DNA from: Verrucomicrobiaceae bacterium
Lineage (GTDB): Bacteria; Verrucomicrobiota; Verrucomicrobiia; Verrucomicrobiales; Verrucomicrobiaceae
Assembly: GCA_947466075.1 (NCBI GenBank)
Contig: CANIBP010000037.1
Coordinates: 1-64,000, forward strand
Reading direction: 5' to 3'
DNA: 64,000 nucleotides
Shown: in pieces, positions 18,093 to 26,421 of the stretch
Layout of the letters: every line of letters starts with the position of its first letter
Numbering within the stretch: position 1 is the first letter of the stretch
Position numbers and translations under genes: made by a program
Notes under the pieces: generated by a model
The model's database searches: none
What the model saw: the letters and a program-made list of their open reading frames with translations, nothing else
What the model was told of the DNA's origin: nothing

Positions 18093-19406
18093 TCATTTCG
18101 AAGCCTTCGGCGGGGATGCGAGGTCTTTAAGTCGGGCCACCGCTTCGCTCACCATTTTCTCACCGGCCTCTGGTGCGAGAAAGCTGCACTCAGTCGCGCC
18201 GTAACCGCCTTCCTTCACGGCTTGCGCGGTGGGAATATAGACGACGAAGGGCGTGCCTTTACCATGATAGGCGAGACCGAGGATGAAGGTGTTGGCGATG
18301 GGAGACTGGGCCGTGAGATCGAGCTGATGCTGAATGAAGGGCTCGCCTGGGATCGCGACGAGTGCGAGATTGCCGCCTATGGAAACGGTAAGAAGACCGA
18401 CATTGGTACTCAGTTTGCCATGGCGATTGGGGATGGTGAACAGGCTTTCCTTAACCTGGATCGCGACGGCTGATTGCGGCTTGAGATTTCGGGCGATTTG
18501 CAGCGCACCTTTGGCGAGCGAGATGCCGGCTTGTTTGGCGATGTTGAACCGGTTTTCGCCTCGCAGGTTGTGCAAGTCATAGGGATCGAGATCGCCTGAC
18601 GCGCCCTGGAGAAACATGGCCATGCAGTCGGGACCGAGTTCTTGCTCGATGTGATCGACCATGGCTCCTGGATAATCGCGTGAGACAGCACTGGAACCCA
18701 TGAGCGTCACGGGGTGGCAGGCATAATGCACGGCGAATGCGCGAACCTTGCCGGTCATGTCTTCGACGCGAATGACGCCGACCGTAGGATCGACTGGCTT
18801 TGTCGGTCGGCGGTCTGGATTCTCCCACATGGCACTGACGATGCCGGCCCGCACAAGTCGCCGATTGTGGGCCATGTAAGCGCTCTCAAAGGGGCCTTTG
18901 CCTGCCGCGGGTCGTGCCGGAAAGAGGTTCTGCATCGCCTGACCGATAGCGGCGATGACTTTGGCCTCGGTGGCGGCATACCAGGGATCGGCGGACAAGC
19001 CGGGCCAGTCGATGACTTCCGCCGGTGCCTTGGGGCTGCGCGTCCAGTCCGGCGCGGCGGGTGGTTTGATAAGCATGCCATGTGGCGCAGGCGCTGCATG
19101 CGTGTGAGTCGCGCAGAGGATGAGGTGATCGAGGTCATACTTCGCTTTGGCTTCATCAATGACCTTCTTGGAAGCGAAGACGATGAGATCGACGGAGACG
19201 ATGGCGATGGAGGTCTGCGGAGTCTTCAGCACGAGCACTCGCGCAAACAAGGGATCGCGGAGTTGCAGTGGCTGGCCCACCAGATTGACCGCCTGATCGG
19301 CTGCGGGCGTGATTTCGACCTTGGCGGTGCCTGCTAAGAGTTGCGCGGGCTCTTGGGCCATGATTGCCGAAGCAAACAGGCAGGCGATGAGAATGTGAAT
19401 CTTCAT
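18093..19406 (-). CDS. secreted neutral/alkaline ceramidase-like protein
   Basis: The start at 19406 gives MKIHILIACLFASAIMAQ, a signal peptide; it overlaps the SGNH gene stop by four bases (ATGA), which supports this start and coupled translation. The 437-residue protein opens with LAGTAKVEITPAADQAVNLV. It carries the metal-binding CATHTHAAP at about 98-106, HYACHPVTLMGSS, and a GASGDLDPYD loop. These are conserved marks of the neutral/alkaline ceramidase N-terminal family. The substrate in this group is unknown. It sits between an SGNH hydrolase and a sialidase-like protein, consistent with action on a decorated glycan or glycolipid, but this is inferred from context only. Confidence 0.82.
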   Translation of the reverse strand: MKIHILIACLFASAIMAQEPAQLLAGTAKVEITPAADQAVNLVGQPLQLRDPLFARVLVLKTPQTSIAIVSVDLIVFASKKVIDEAKAKYDLDHLILCATHTHAAPAPHGMLIKPPAAPDWTRSPKAPAEVIDWPGLSADPWYAATEAKVIAAIGQAMQNLFPARPAAGKGPFESAYMAHNRRLVRAGIVSAMWENPDRRPTKPVDPTVGVIRVEDMTGKVRAFAVHYACHPVTLMGSSAVSRDYPGAMVDHIEQELGPDCMAMFLQGASGDLDPYDLHNLRGENRFNIAKQAGISLAKGALQIARNLKPQSAVAIQVKESLFTIPNRHGKLSTNVGLLTVSIGGNLALVAIPGEPFIQHQLDLTAQSPIANTFILGLAYHGKGTPFVVYIPTAQAVKEGGYGATECSFLAPEAGEKMVSEAVARLKDLASPPKASK

Positions 19407-20074
19407 GGCAATAGCGGCATGATGGACTGCGCCACCTGCTTGGACTGAATCGCGGTTCCTTCGGCGGTATAGTGCACGCCGCCAGCGTCCCATAGCTTTG
19501 TCGGATGTTTGGCGACCAGCGTGTAGAGATCATCCACGACGATGCTTGCCATCTTAATGTGCTCGGCGGCGGCCTGGTTCTTTTCGATGACACTCGTGTC
19601 CAATGCGTCGTCCTTTTTCTGGCAAGGCGTGGTCGTGGCCCAGATAAGCTTGGCATTGGGGGCATGGTGTTTGAGCGTGGCAATCACGTCCGCCAATCCT
19701 GCGCGAAGATCTGCGGTGTCACCATGCAGCCCGAAGTTGAAGTGGATGACTGAGTAAACATTCTGCCGCAGCACCAGCTTGATCTCATCGAGCAAGGCCG
19801 GATCACCCACGGCCTTGGAAGTGCCAAGGAGGGAGACGTAGGCCTTGCCCTTGAGTTCCGTTCCAACCTCCGCAGCATAGCGCACGGTGATCGAGTCGCC
19901 GATGAGCAGGACCAGCGGTAAAGCTGGACCATCCGAAGGCTTGGTCTTGAGCGAGATGGTGGTCCAGTTCTGTGACTCGCGTGGCTTTTTGTAGTCGTAG
20001 AGGTCTTGTGACCACGAGTGGGTGATCGTCGTGCAGATGAGCAACATCGTTGCTGTAAATGTGGTGTGATTCAT
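19403..20074 (-). CDS. secreted SGNH/GDSL hydrolase
   Basis: The 223-residue protein has a signal peptide (MNHTTFTATMLLICTTITHS). Block I is LVLLIGDSIT, with the catalytic Ser. A GLHGDTADLRAG stretch supplies a Gly block, and DAGGVHYTAEG supplies the Asp/His end of the catalytic triad. SGNH enzymes here are usually carbohydrate esterases or lipases. It overlaps the ceramidase-like gene by four bases and follows a sialidase gene by 35 bases. A diverged, broken copy of this sialidase-SGNH pair, including the spacer, lies at 23839-25400. Confidence 0.85.
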   Translation of the reverse strand: MNHTTFTATMLLICTTITHSWSQDLYDYKKPRESQNWTTISLKTKPSDGPALPLVLLIGDSITVRYAAEVGTELKGKAYVSLLGTSKAVGDPALLDEIKLVLRQNVYSVIHFNFGLHGDTADLRAGLADVIATLKHHAPNAKLIWATTTPCQKKDDALDTSVIEKNQAAAEHIKMASIVVDDLYTLVAKHPTKLWDAGGVHYTAEGTAIQSKQVAQSIMPLLP

Positions 20075-20109
20075 GGTGATGGCTTTGGTGCGTGTTGGTT
20101 TGATGTGGG

Positions 20110-21291
20110 CTATCGGGGGGCGGTGGCCTTGTTGATCAACTGGCGGAGTTTCGTCGCCGGTCCTGGTTTGCCAGCGGCGATGTCAGTCTCGTTGGTGATG
20201 GCAAACAGGATCTCCCGATCGGACGTGCGACCCCGATCATAGATGATGTAGAGCTTGCCCTCGTCCGTTTCGATGGCGTCGGGATACGACACTTGACTGC
20301 GATCATCGAGCAGCATCCGGTGCGGCCAGGTCCTGCCTTCATCGTCCGAAAGCATGGCGGTCAAATGACTGCGCTGTTCGAGGAGAGAGCCCTCACGCGA
20401 GAAGCCAACATGATTGATCATGAGCAGTCTGCCAGACCGGAGACGCCGAACATGAAAGCGCGAACCTGGCCCTTCGATGGCGGAGCGCACAGGCATGCTC
20501 CAGGCGACGCCACCGTCTTTCGATGTCGTCTCCGCGAGGCCGTCCTTGATTCGCATGGGCATCCACAAGGTGCCGTCCTTGCGTTCGATGATCATGTGCT
20601 CCATGCCACCGCCACTGGCTTTGCCGTCCCACTCGGCATTGCGCCCAGGAGCTCCACCGATCCAGGTGAAGCTCCGGCCCTGATCGCTGGACCGCACGAT
20701 GCCAGCTCCATGCTCACGCTCATACGAATGCGCTACTGGGAGCAACCAGGTGCTATCACGAAGCACCGTCGGTTTGTTCAGCATGATGCCGTCACGGATG
20801 CGCACCTGCTGCGTCCATGAGGAGTCTGCGCGTTCAGGATGTTCGCAGACGGTGAACCACACGCCCCAACGACCATCGTGGAGTTGGCGTGTCGCATCGT
20901 TCTGACAGTAGAACAGCATCAGCCGCCCCTCTGGCGTCGTCCACAGGCAGGGGTCGAAGGTTCGCACGTTTTGAGGCGGATCGACAACAAGCACCGGCTC
21001 GGTCCAAGTGACACCATCGTCGCCGCTCGTCACCACCAAGACAAAGTTCTCCTTCGTCTCCCCGCGTCCGCCGGAATACCAAGCGGCCCAAAGCCGCCCT
21101 GAGTTCGCGTCACGCGCAATGCTAGGCACGCCCTGGTAAAGACGGGCCGCTGACTGATACTCAGGGCCTGGCTTCGTATTGAGCGGCACGACGGCGAGAG
21201 CTTCGTCCTTGGTTGTGAAGTCATCCTTGGCCACAGCCAAAGTCGCGAGCAATAGCGTCGCAATGAACGTGATGCTTGAGGTTTTCATCAT
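20110..21291 (-). CDS. secreted exo-sialidase-like BNR propeller protein
   Basis: The 393-residue protein begins MMKTSSITFIATLLLATLAVA, a signal peptide. It contains the early YQGVPSIARDANSGRLWAAW stretch (the Arg in a sialidase-like S-I-A-R context) and several Asp boxes: TSGDDGVTWTEP, SSDQGRSFTW, SKDGGVAWSM and SDDEGRTWPH. This matches six-bladed sialidases acting on sialic acid or related 2-keto sugars. FDPCLWTTPEGRLMLFY is also common in bacterial secreted sialidase-like proteins. Sialic acid is a plausible substrate because a sialate O-acetylesterase family gene lies in the same run. It is intact, unlike its remnant at 25235-25400. Confidence 0.82.
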   Translation of the reverse strand: MMKTSSITFIATLLLATLAVAKDDFTTKDEALAVVPLNTKPGPEYQSAARLYQGVPSIARDANSGRLWAAWYSGGRGETKENFVLVVTSGDDGVTWTEPVLVVDPPQNVRTFDPCLWTTPEGRLMLFYCQNDATRQLHDGRWGVWFTVCEHPERADSSWTQQVRIRDGIMLNKPTVLRDSTWLLPVAHSYEREHGAGIVRSSDQGRSFTWIGGAPGRNAEWDGKASGGGMEHMIIERKDGTLWMPMRIKDGLAETTSKDGGVAWSMPVRSAIEGPGSRFHVRRLRSGRLLMINHVGFSREGSLLEQRSHLTAMLSDDEGRTWPHRMLLDDRSQVSYPDAIETDEGKLYIIYDRGRTSDREILFAITNETDIAAGKPGPATKLRQLINKATAPR

Positions 21292-21300
21292 CGGTCTGAG

Positions 21301-22737
21301 TCACACTTCGTTCTCACCTGGCACTACAAACGGAGCGCGATACTGGCGCGCGAGCAGGGCATCGGCTTGATCGTTGTTGATGAACTTCTCCTTGTCGCCA
21401 TCGACTCGCAGATGTTGGCCGAGGGTGAGCTTTGATTTTTCCAAATCGACTCCAGCATCGTTCATGGAGTGCCGTGTGCGCTCGAAGGTCTCCTGCACAT
21501 CCTCGTGGACCTTGATGCTGCCAAGGTGCTTTGCGATGTCGGCGGGCGGCGCAGTCTTGCCGAGGCGATACGAGATGTTCGCGATGTGGCAGAGCGCGCT
21601 GGATTGATGGCCTTCGAGGATGTCGGCGGCGAGGTCAGTGTGTTGGCGACTGCGGACGGCGTGGAGGAAGTTGGCGAAGTGATTCTCGGATTTGCCTTCG
21701 AAGGCGCGGACGAGGTTGCCTTTCGGATCAAAGAGGCTCGTCTCGGCGATGATGCCTTCCGTGCCGTAAAAGAACCACATGGACTTGATCGTCGGATGGA
21801 ACGGCACGGTCTTCAGACCGCGCGTCTCGGAGACAATGGTCTTGTCGCCAAAGTCAAAGATGCCGACCTGTGTGTTGGGTGTCTCACCCACATCGGTGTA
21901 GCCGAGACGGCCACCGTAGCTCAGCACGCCGCGCCCCAGGCCCGTGACGCCAAGGCCCCATCGGCAGACATCGAGGGAATGCACGTTGCTGTTTCCGAGA
22001 TCGCCGTTGCCCGTGTCCCACATCCAGTGCCAGTCGTAGTGAAACTTGCTGCGTGTCAGTTTCGTCATCGGCGCGGGACCGGCCCAGAGGTTGTAGTCGC
22101 AGTGCGGCGGCGTGGCGCATTCGACAGGGCCGCCGATGGAGCCGCGGCCGCCATACATGATGCTGCGCGCGAGCTTCACTTCTCCGAGCTTGCCCTCGCG
22201 CATGTATTTCACTGCTTCGGCCAAAGGGGCGCGAGAGCGGTTCTGAGTGCCCGTCTGGCAAATGCGGCCAAGTTTGCGGGCGACTTGCACGATGCGCCGG
22301 CCCTCGGCCACGTTGTGGCTCACGGGCTTCTCGACATACACATCCTTGCCCGCCTGCATGGCCCAGATGGCAGCGAGTGCATGCCAGTGATTCGGCGTGG
22401 CGATGAAAACAACATCGACGGACTTGTCGGCATACACAGCGCGCAGGTCCTGCACTTTCTTCGGCATCGGGCGTTTGAGTTCGACAAGCAGCGCACCGAC
22501 TTCATCCGCGCGATCGAGATCGGGATCGCAGACATAGGCGACATCGCAATCCGCCAGCTTCGCGAGTTCGCGCGCGTGCGCCTTGCCGCGAATCCCACAG
22601 CCGATGATGGCGGCGGTGAGTTTGGAGTTGGGGCTGACTGATTTCGTGTCCGCGGCGAAAAGCGGCGCAGGCAATGCGACCGCCGCAGCGGCCATCAGGG
22701 AGTCTTCGAAGAAACGACGGCGAGTGAAGTTTTGCAT
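21301..22737 (-). CDS. Tat-exported Gfo/Idh/MocA family oxidoreductase
   Basis: The 478-residue protein has a twin-arginine signal (TRRRFFEDSLMAAAAVALP). This is followed by a Rossmann domain with AAIIGCGIRGKAHAREL at about 42-58 and the family motif EKPVSHN at 136-142. This family oxidises or epimerises sugars with a tightly bound NAD(P). Tat export fits a cofactor-loaded enzyme working in the periplasm. A GxGxRG dinucleotide loop and a DTGNGDLGNSNVHSLD region in the C-terminal domain are visible. It lies only 9 bases from the sialidase gene downstream and 23 bases after another oxidoreductase, so co-transcription is likely. The sugar substrate is unknown. Confidence 0.9.
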   Translation of the reverse strand: MQNFTRRRFFEDSLMAAAAVALPAPLFAADTKSVSPNSKLTAAIIGCGIRGKAHARELAKLADCDVAYVCDPDLDRADEVGALLVELKRPMPKKVQDLRAVYADKSVDVVFIATPNHWHALAAIWAMQAGKDVYVEKPVSHNVAEGRRIVQVARKLGRICQTGTQNRSRAPLAEAVKYMREGKLGEVKLARSIMYGGRGSIGGPVECATPPHCDYNLWAGPAPMTKLTRSKFHYDWHWMWDTGNGDLGNSNVHSLDVCRWGLGVTGLGRGVLSYGGRLGYTDVGETPNTQVGIFDFGDKTIVSETRGLKTVPFHPTIKSMWFFYGTEGIIAETSLFDPKGNLVRAFEGKSENHFANFLHAVRSRQHTDLAADILEGHQSSALCHIANISYRLGKTAPPADIAKHLGSIKVHEDVQETFERTRHSMNDAGVDLEKSKLTLGQHLRVDGDKEKFINNDQADALLARQYRAPFVVPGENEV

Positions 22738-22760
22738 AGGATGGGAGGTTGGAGTTGAAA

Positions 22761-23768
22761 CTACGGGTTCAGTTTTCCCGCCGCCTCGGCCTTCGCCTTG
22801 GCGAGCACATCGGCGAGTGCGACGGGCTTGCCGCCCTGGCGCAGGCTTTCATCAGCGGCTTCCATGAAGGTGAAGATCTCGATGGTCTCGGCCTCGCTCA
22901 CTGGAGCCTCTCCGGTGCGGAAAAATTTGCCGATCTGCCGACACAGCGCCTCGTAGCTGATGGTTTTGGCCCCTTGGCGCACGCCAGCGCTACCGAAGAC
23001 GAGTGCGCCGAACTCCGACTTGCCTTTCACGATGCCGCGATAGGTGCCAATGCGTCCGTCCTTCCACACGCCGGTGACTTGATCGCTGATGGGGCCTTTG
23101 GTGCGTGAAACGGTCTCGCAACCGGTGCCCATGAGCGCGAAGAGCGACTCGATGCCGTGGATGGCGTAGAAGAAGAGGTCGGGGGTGCCGCTTTGATACG
23201 AGCACGGTCCCCACGTTGTCACTCCCAGGATGTCTCCGATCTCGGCATTGCCCTTCATCGCGATCAAATCGGCTCCGAAGCGCGAGGACGAACTCGACCA
23301 GGTCTTCACGTTGTTCTTCTTCGCCAACTCAAAGATGGCGATGGCTTCTGCGAGCGTGCCTGCGACGGGTTTGTCGATATAGACAGGCTTGCCCGACTTG
23401 AAGACCTCACGTGCCTCCTGGAGGTGGATGCGGCCATCGACACTCTCGATCAAGACGACATCGACTTTCTCGAGCAGCTTCGGGATGCTATCGACGATCT
23501 CCACGCCCATATCGCGAAGCTGCTGCGTGAACTTCTCTTTGCGATCCTTGCTCGCCGGCATGTCCGTGCCGCCCGTGTAGCCAGTGGTGACTTTGATGCC
23601 CGCGAGATCCCCATCGGCCTTCGGGTTGTTAAAGAGCTTCGTAAACGCCGGCACATGCGAGGTATCGAGCCCGATGATGCCCGCGCGCAGGAGCTTCGGC
23701 GTTTCCTGGGTGAATGCCGCTCCGGCAAGACTGAGGAACGCTAAGACGTGGATGGGGAGGTGTTTCAT
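22761..23768 (-). CDS. Sec-exported Gfo/Idh/MocA-like oxidoreductase with altered nucleotide loop
   Basis: The 335-residue protein starts with MKHLPIHVLAFLSLAGAAF, a Sec-type signal. The N-terminal Rossmann start reads LRAGIIGLDTSHVPAF. The usual GxGxxG loop is replaced by GLDTSH, so NAD(P) binding may be changed or lost. YIDKPVAG at 130-137 is the family's EKP motif in modified form (D for E). Sec export and a missing Gly loop agree with a non-classical role, for example binding without redox activity; this is inference. It precedes the Tat-exported oxidoreductase by 23 bases. Confidence 0.82.
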   Translation of the reverse strand: MKHLPIHVLAFLSLAGAAFTQETPKLLRAGIIGLDTSHVPAFTKLFNNPKADGDLAGIKVTTGYTGGTDMPASKDRKEKFTQQLRDMGVEIVDSIPKLLEKVDVVLIESVDGRIHLQEAREVFKSGKPVYIDKPVAGTLAEAIAIFELAKKNNVKTWSSSSSRFGADLIAMKGNAEIGDILGVTTWGPCSYQSGTPDLFFYAIHGIESLFALMGTGCETVSRTKGPISDQVTGVWKDGRIGTYRGIVKGKSEFGALVFGSAGVRQGAKTISYEALCRQIGKFFRTGEAPVSEAETIEIFTFMEAADESLRQGGKPVALADVLAKAKAEAAGKLNP

Positions 23769-23838
23769 GATTTGAAAATTACGTGCCCGAGTTGTTTCTT
23801 TCGGAAGATTTTCTGAGCATTTAGGTAAAGCCTTTTAC

Positions 23839-25194
23839 TCACCGGCTAAGGGCAGCTTTGGTTTCCTGATGCTGCTCCCATGCGGCGGTTTGCAACGCCC
23901 TGGCAACGTCAGTCGGCATGTCGGCGGGTGCGGCGAGGCCGATGGGGGATCGTCCCGTCAGCACACTGTAAATCCCGCAGGCGTAGATATAGGAGCCCCA
24001 CAGGCCCGGGTGCATCTTGTCCTTTGCGAATAGACTCTCCATGCGCTCAGCCGACGGCTCCTTGCCGAGGTATCTGAAATACGCATGGCTGGCATCGACG
24101 ACCTGCGCGCCGAGTTCCTTACCGGCGGCCAGATTGATGCGATGCAATCGCTCGAAGCCTTGCGGATAATCTCTAATGATGGAGGCCGTGCCAAAGAACA
24201 CGGTCTTGGCACCGCTGCTCTTGATCAGTTCGTGAAACTGACGCGCATACGGGTGCATGTCGGCTTCCGTGGCGGCGTAGATTTCCTGCAGCACGACAAA
24301 ATCCCACGAACCGCCCGCGATCATTCCGCGCGCCGTCGTCGGACCGGTGCCGGCTTCCCAGTGTGTCTTCAAAGTGGAACCGCCTTTGATGCAGCCGGTG
24401 ATCTGAATGAGTGCAGCTCCCTTATCGGAGACAGCCAGGTTCTCGATCAGACGGTTGTTGATGATGAGCGGGCACTGGCTGTTACCAACCATGAGCACCT
24501 TGAGCGGCTTCGGCCTCGCTGGCAGGAATGGCAGGATGGTTTTGGCCACTTGTGCGGACAAAAGCGCTGTCCCCTCAGTCGTGAAATGGACGCCGCCCGC
24601 ATCCCACAGCTTCGTCCGGTGCTTCGCGACGAGTGTTTAGAGATCATCCACGGGAATGCCCGCCTTGGCGATGGGGTCTGCCGCGAGTGAGTTCTTTTCG
24701 ATGACGTCCTTGTCAGGGCCGCCGCCGCTTTGCATTCGCGGAGTCGTGGAAGCCCAGATGAGCTTTGCCTGCGGCGCATGGCGCTGAATGGTGGCGATCA
24801 CGTCCGGAAAGCCGTCGCGGAGTCCTTCGCTATCGCCGTGCATGCCGAAGCTGAAGTGGATGATCGAATAGGCGTTCTGCCGCAGCACGAGCCGGATCTC
24901 TTCGAGCAAAGCGGGATCTCCCACAGCCTTCGCCGTGCCCAGAAGCGAGACGTAGGCATGCTCTTTGAGCGCGGCACTCACTCCCGCCGAATAGCGCCCG
25001 GTGGTGATCGGATCGCCGATGAGCAGGACGAGCGGCAAATCTGCCCCATTGGTCAGCTTCGTCACCAGATTGATGGTGGTGGATTCCACGGTCGCGCGCG
25101 GCTTTTTATAATCGTAGAGGTCCGAGGCCTGCGAATGGGGCAAGGGAAAAGTGGACAACAGCAGCGCTGCAAATGGGATCGCTTGGGCTTTCAC
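23839..25194 (-). pseudogene. two-domain SGNH hydrolase interrupted by an in-frame TAA
   Basis: A GTG at 25194 starts VKAQAIPFAALLLSTFPLPH, a signal peptide in the position of the ATG of the intact copy at 20074. The first SGNH domain aligns along its length with 19403-20074, but a TAA at 24637-24639 replaces the Tyr codon of DDLYTLVAKH. The frame then continues without shift: TLVAKHRTKLWDAGGVHFTT, then a second SGNH domain (VLMVGNSQC ... DFVVLQE ... DKMHPGLWG) to the stop at 23839. In block I the catalytic Ser has become Pro (LLIGDPITTG). So domain 1 is doubly inactivated and domain 2 is cut off from its signal peptide. Readthrough of TAA is less likely than decay. Confidence 0.82.
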
Positions 25195-25234
25195 AGTGAT
25201 GTCTTCGGTGCGTGGTGAGTGGAGGTGAAATGGG

Positions 25235-25400
25235 TTAGTGCGGAGCTTTTGCCTTGTTGATGAACTGGCGAAGATGGATGCCAGGCCCTGGATTGCCAGC
25301 GATGATGTCGGCCTCGTTGGCCACCACCAGGACATGTTTTCCTGGGTCTCGCCTCGCCCGCCGGAATGCCAAGCAGCCCCGACCTGGCCTCGCGCTCAAA
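25235..25400 (-). pseudogene. internally deleted sialidase remnant
   Basis: In one frame the minus strand reads ARGQVGAAWHSGGRGETQEN, matching SGRLWAAWYSGGRGETKEN of the sialidase at 20110-21291. Then, with a one-base shift, it reads VLVVANEADIIAGNPGPG and HLRQFINKAKAPH before TAA, matching ITNETDIAAGKPGP and KLRQLINKATAPR at that protein's C-terminus. Everything between the two pieces (about 280 residues) is missing, and the N-terminus is lost. It lies 40 bases before the broken SGNH gene, as the intact sialidase lies 35 bases before the intact SGNH gene. Confidence 0.82.
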
Positions 25401-25407
25401 GGACCGT

Positions 25408-26421
25408 TCACGCCGTCTTTGCCGAGAGTTTCGTCACGCGCACCTTGCTGTCAAAGTGCGTGGTCGCGATCTGCATGCCGTCGCTGCTCACGGCCATGCC
25501 GCGTGCGGTGCTCGGCAGCGCAAAGGTGTGGAACGATGGGTCATCGCCTTCATTCCAGAACAGCAGCGCGCCTTTGGATCCGCCGATCGCGGCGACGAGG
25601 AATCCCTGCGCGTGGTAGTGCATGCCCCAGATGCGTTCGTTGGTGAAGCCGGTGGTGACGTGCTGACGCGTGAGCTTGGCGCTCTGCCAGTCAAAACGCA
25701 GCGCGAGTGGCTGCTGGATGTTGCCGAGCGGATTGGTGCCTTTGTGCAGGCCGCCGCCGACGACCCATTTCCCATCGGTGCTGACCACCAGGGCGCGCAC
25801 GCCGCCGTAATGCACGGACTGGCCTTTCTCAAACTCATGCAACGGTGCGGCATCGAAGCTGCGCACGTGCTTGCCAGCGGCGATGTCCCACTGATGGATC
25901 TTGCCATCCAGATCACCGCCCAGCACGGACTTGCCGTCGGGATGAAACGCGACGCTCCATATCTCCCGCGCGGCTTCACTGAACTCGTGAACCTTGGTGC
26001 CATCGGCCACATTCCACACGCGCAGCATGCGGTCGTTGCCGCCGCTGGCGAGGAGCTTGCCGTCGGGGCTGAGCGCGATGCTGCGGATCCAACCCTGATG
26101 CGCTTTCACTTTGCGGATGGGCTGCGGTGCTTCGGCGCTGGCGGGCCACCAGATGAGCTGGTCGTCGCCACCGGCGCTGATCAAGGTTTGCCCGTCGGCG
26201 GTGACAGCGAGGTCAAACATCCAGGACTCATGGGCGCCGAACGCGACGGGTTTGTGCTTCGGGTCCTTCGCTGCGGCTTCGAGCTTCCAGCGATAGATCG
26301 AGCGGTTCTCGGCACTGGCAAACAGGTGCTTGCCGACGGGATCGAAGCGGCACGCCATGAGGCCGCGCGCTTCGGCGGTCAGCTCGAGGGCAACGTGCGC
26401 AAGCTTCGGGTCGGCAGGCAT
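25408..26421 (-). CDS. WD40-repeat protein
   Basis: The start at 26421 overlaps the DUF1501 stop as TGATG, giving coupled translation; the longer open frame upstream lies inside the DUF1501 gene. The 337-residue protein has repeated WD units: HESWMFDLAVTADGQTLISA, HQGWIRSIALSPDGKLLASG, REIWSVAFHPDGKSVLGG and RALVVSTDGKWVVGG. It has no signal peptide. In PVC genomes such propellers follow DUF1549/DUF1553 and DUF1501 genes and are thought to work with them; the function is unknown. It ends a few bases before a sialidase remnant. Confidence 0.82.
   Translation of the reverse strand: MPADPKLAHVALELTAEARGLMACRFDPVGKHLFASAENRSIYRWKLEAAAKDPKHKPVAFGAHESWMFDLAVTADGQTLISAGGDDQLIWWPASAEAPQPIRKVKAHQGWIRSIALSPDGKLLASGGNDRMLRVWNVADGTKVHEFSEAAREIWSVAFHPDGKSVLGGDLDGKIHQWDIAAGKHVRSFDAAPLHEFEKGQSVHYGGVRALVVSTDGKWVVGGGLHKGTNPLGNIQQPLALRFDWQSAKLTRQHVTTGFTNERIWGMHYHAQGFLVAAIGGSKGALLFWNEGDDPSFHTFALPSTARGMAVSSDGMQIATTHFDSKVRVTKLSAKTA

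Noticed and set aside
23825..23838. Third full copy of the operator-like site
   Set aside because: Only the 14-base palindrome GTAAA-GCCT-TTTAC is present. The following bases run into the end of a decayed gene and match the conserved tail only loosely, so it was not listed as a feature.
24637..24639. Programmed readthrough or recoding of the in-frame stop
   Set aside because: The codon is TAA, not TGA or TAG. The same gene has lost its catalytic Ser and its partner sialidase is deleted, which favours decay.
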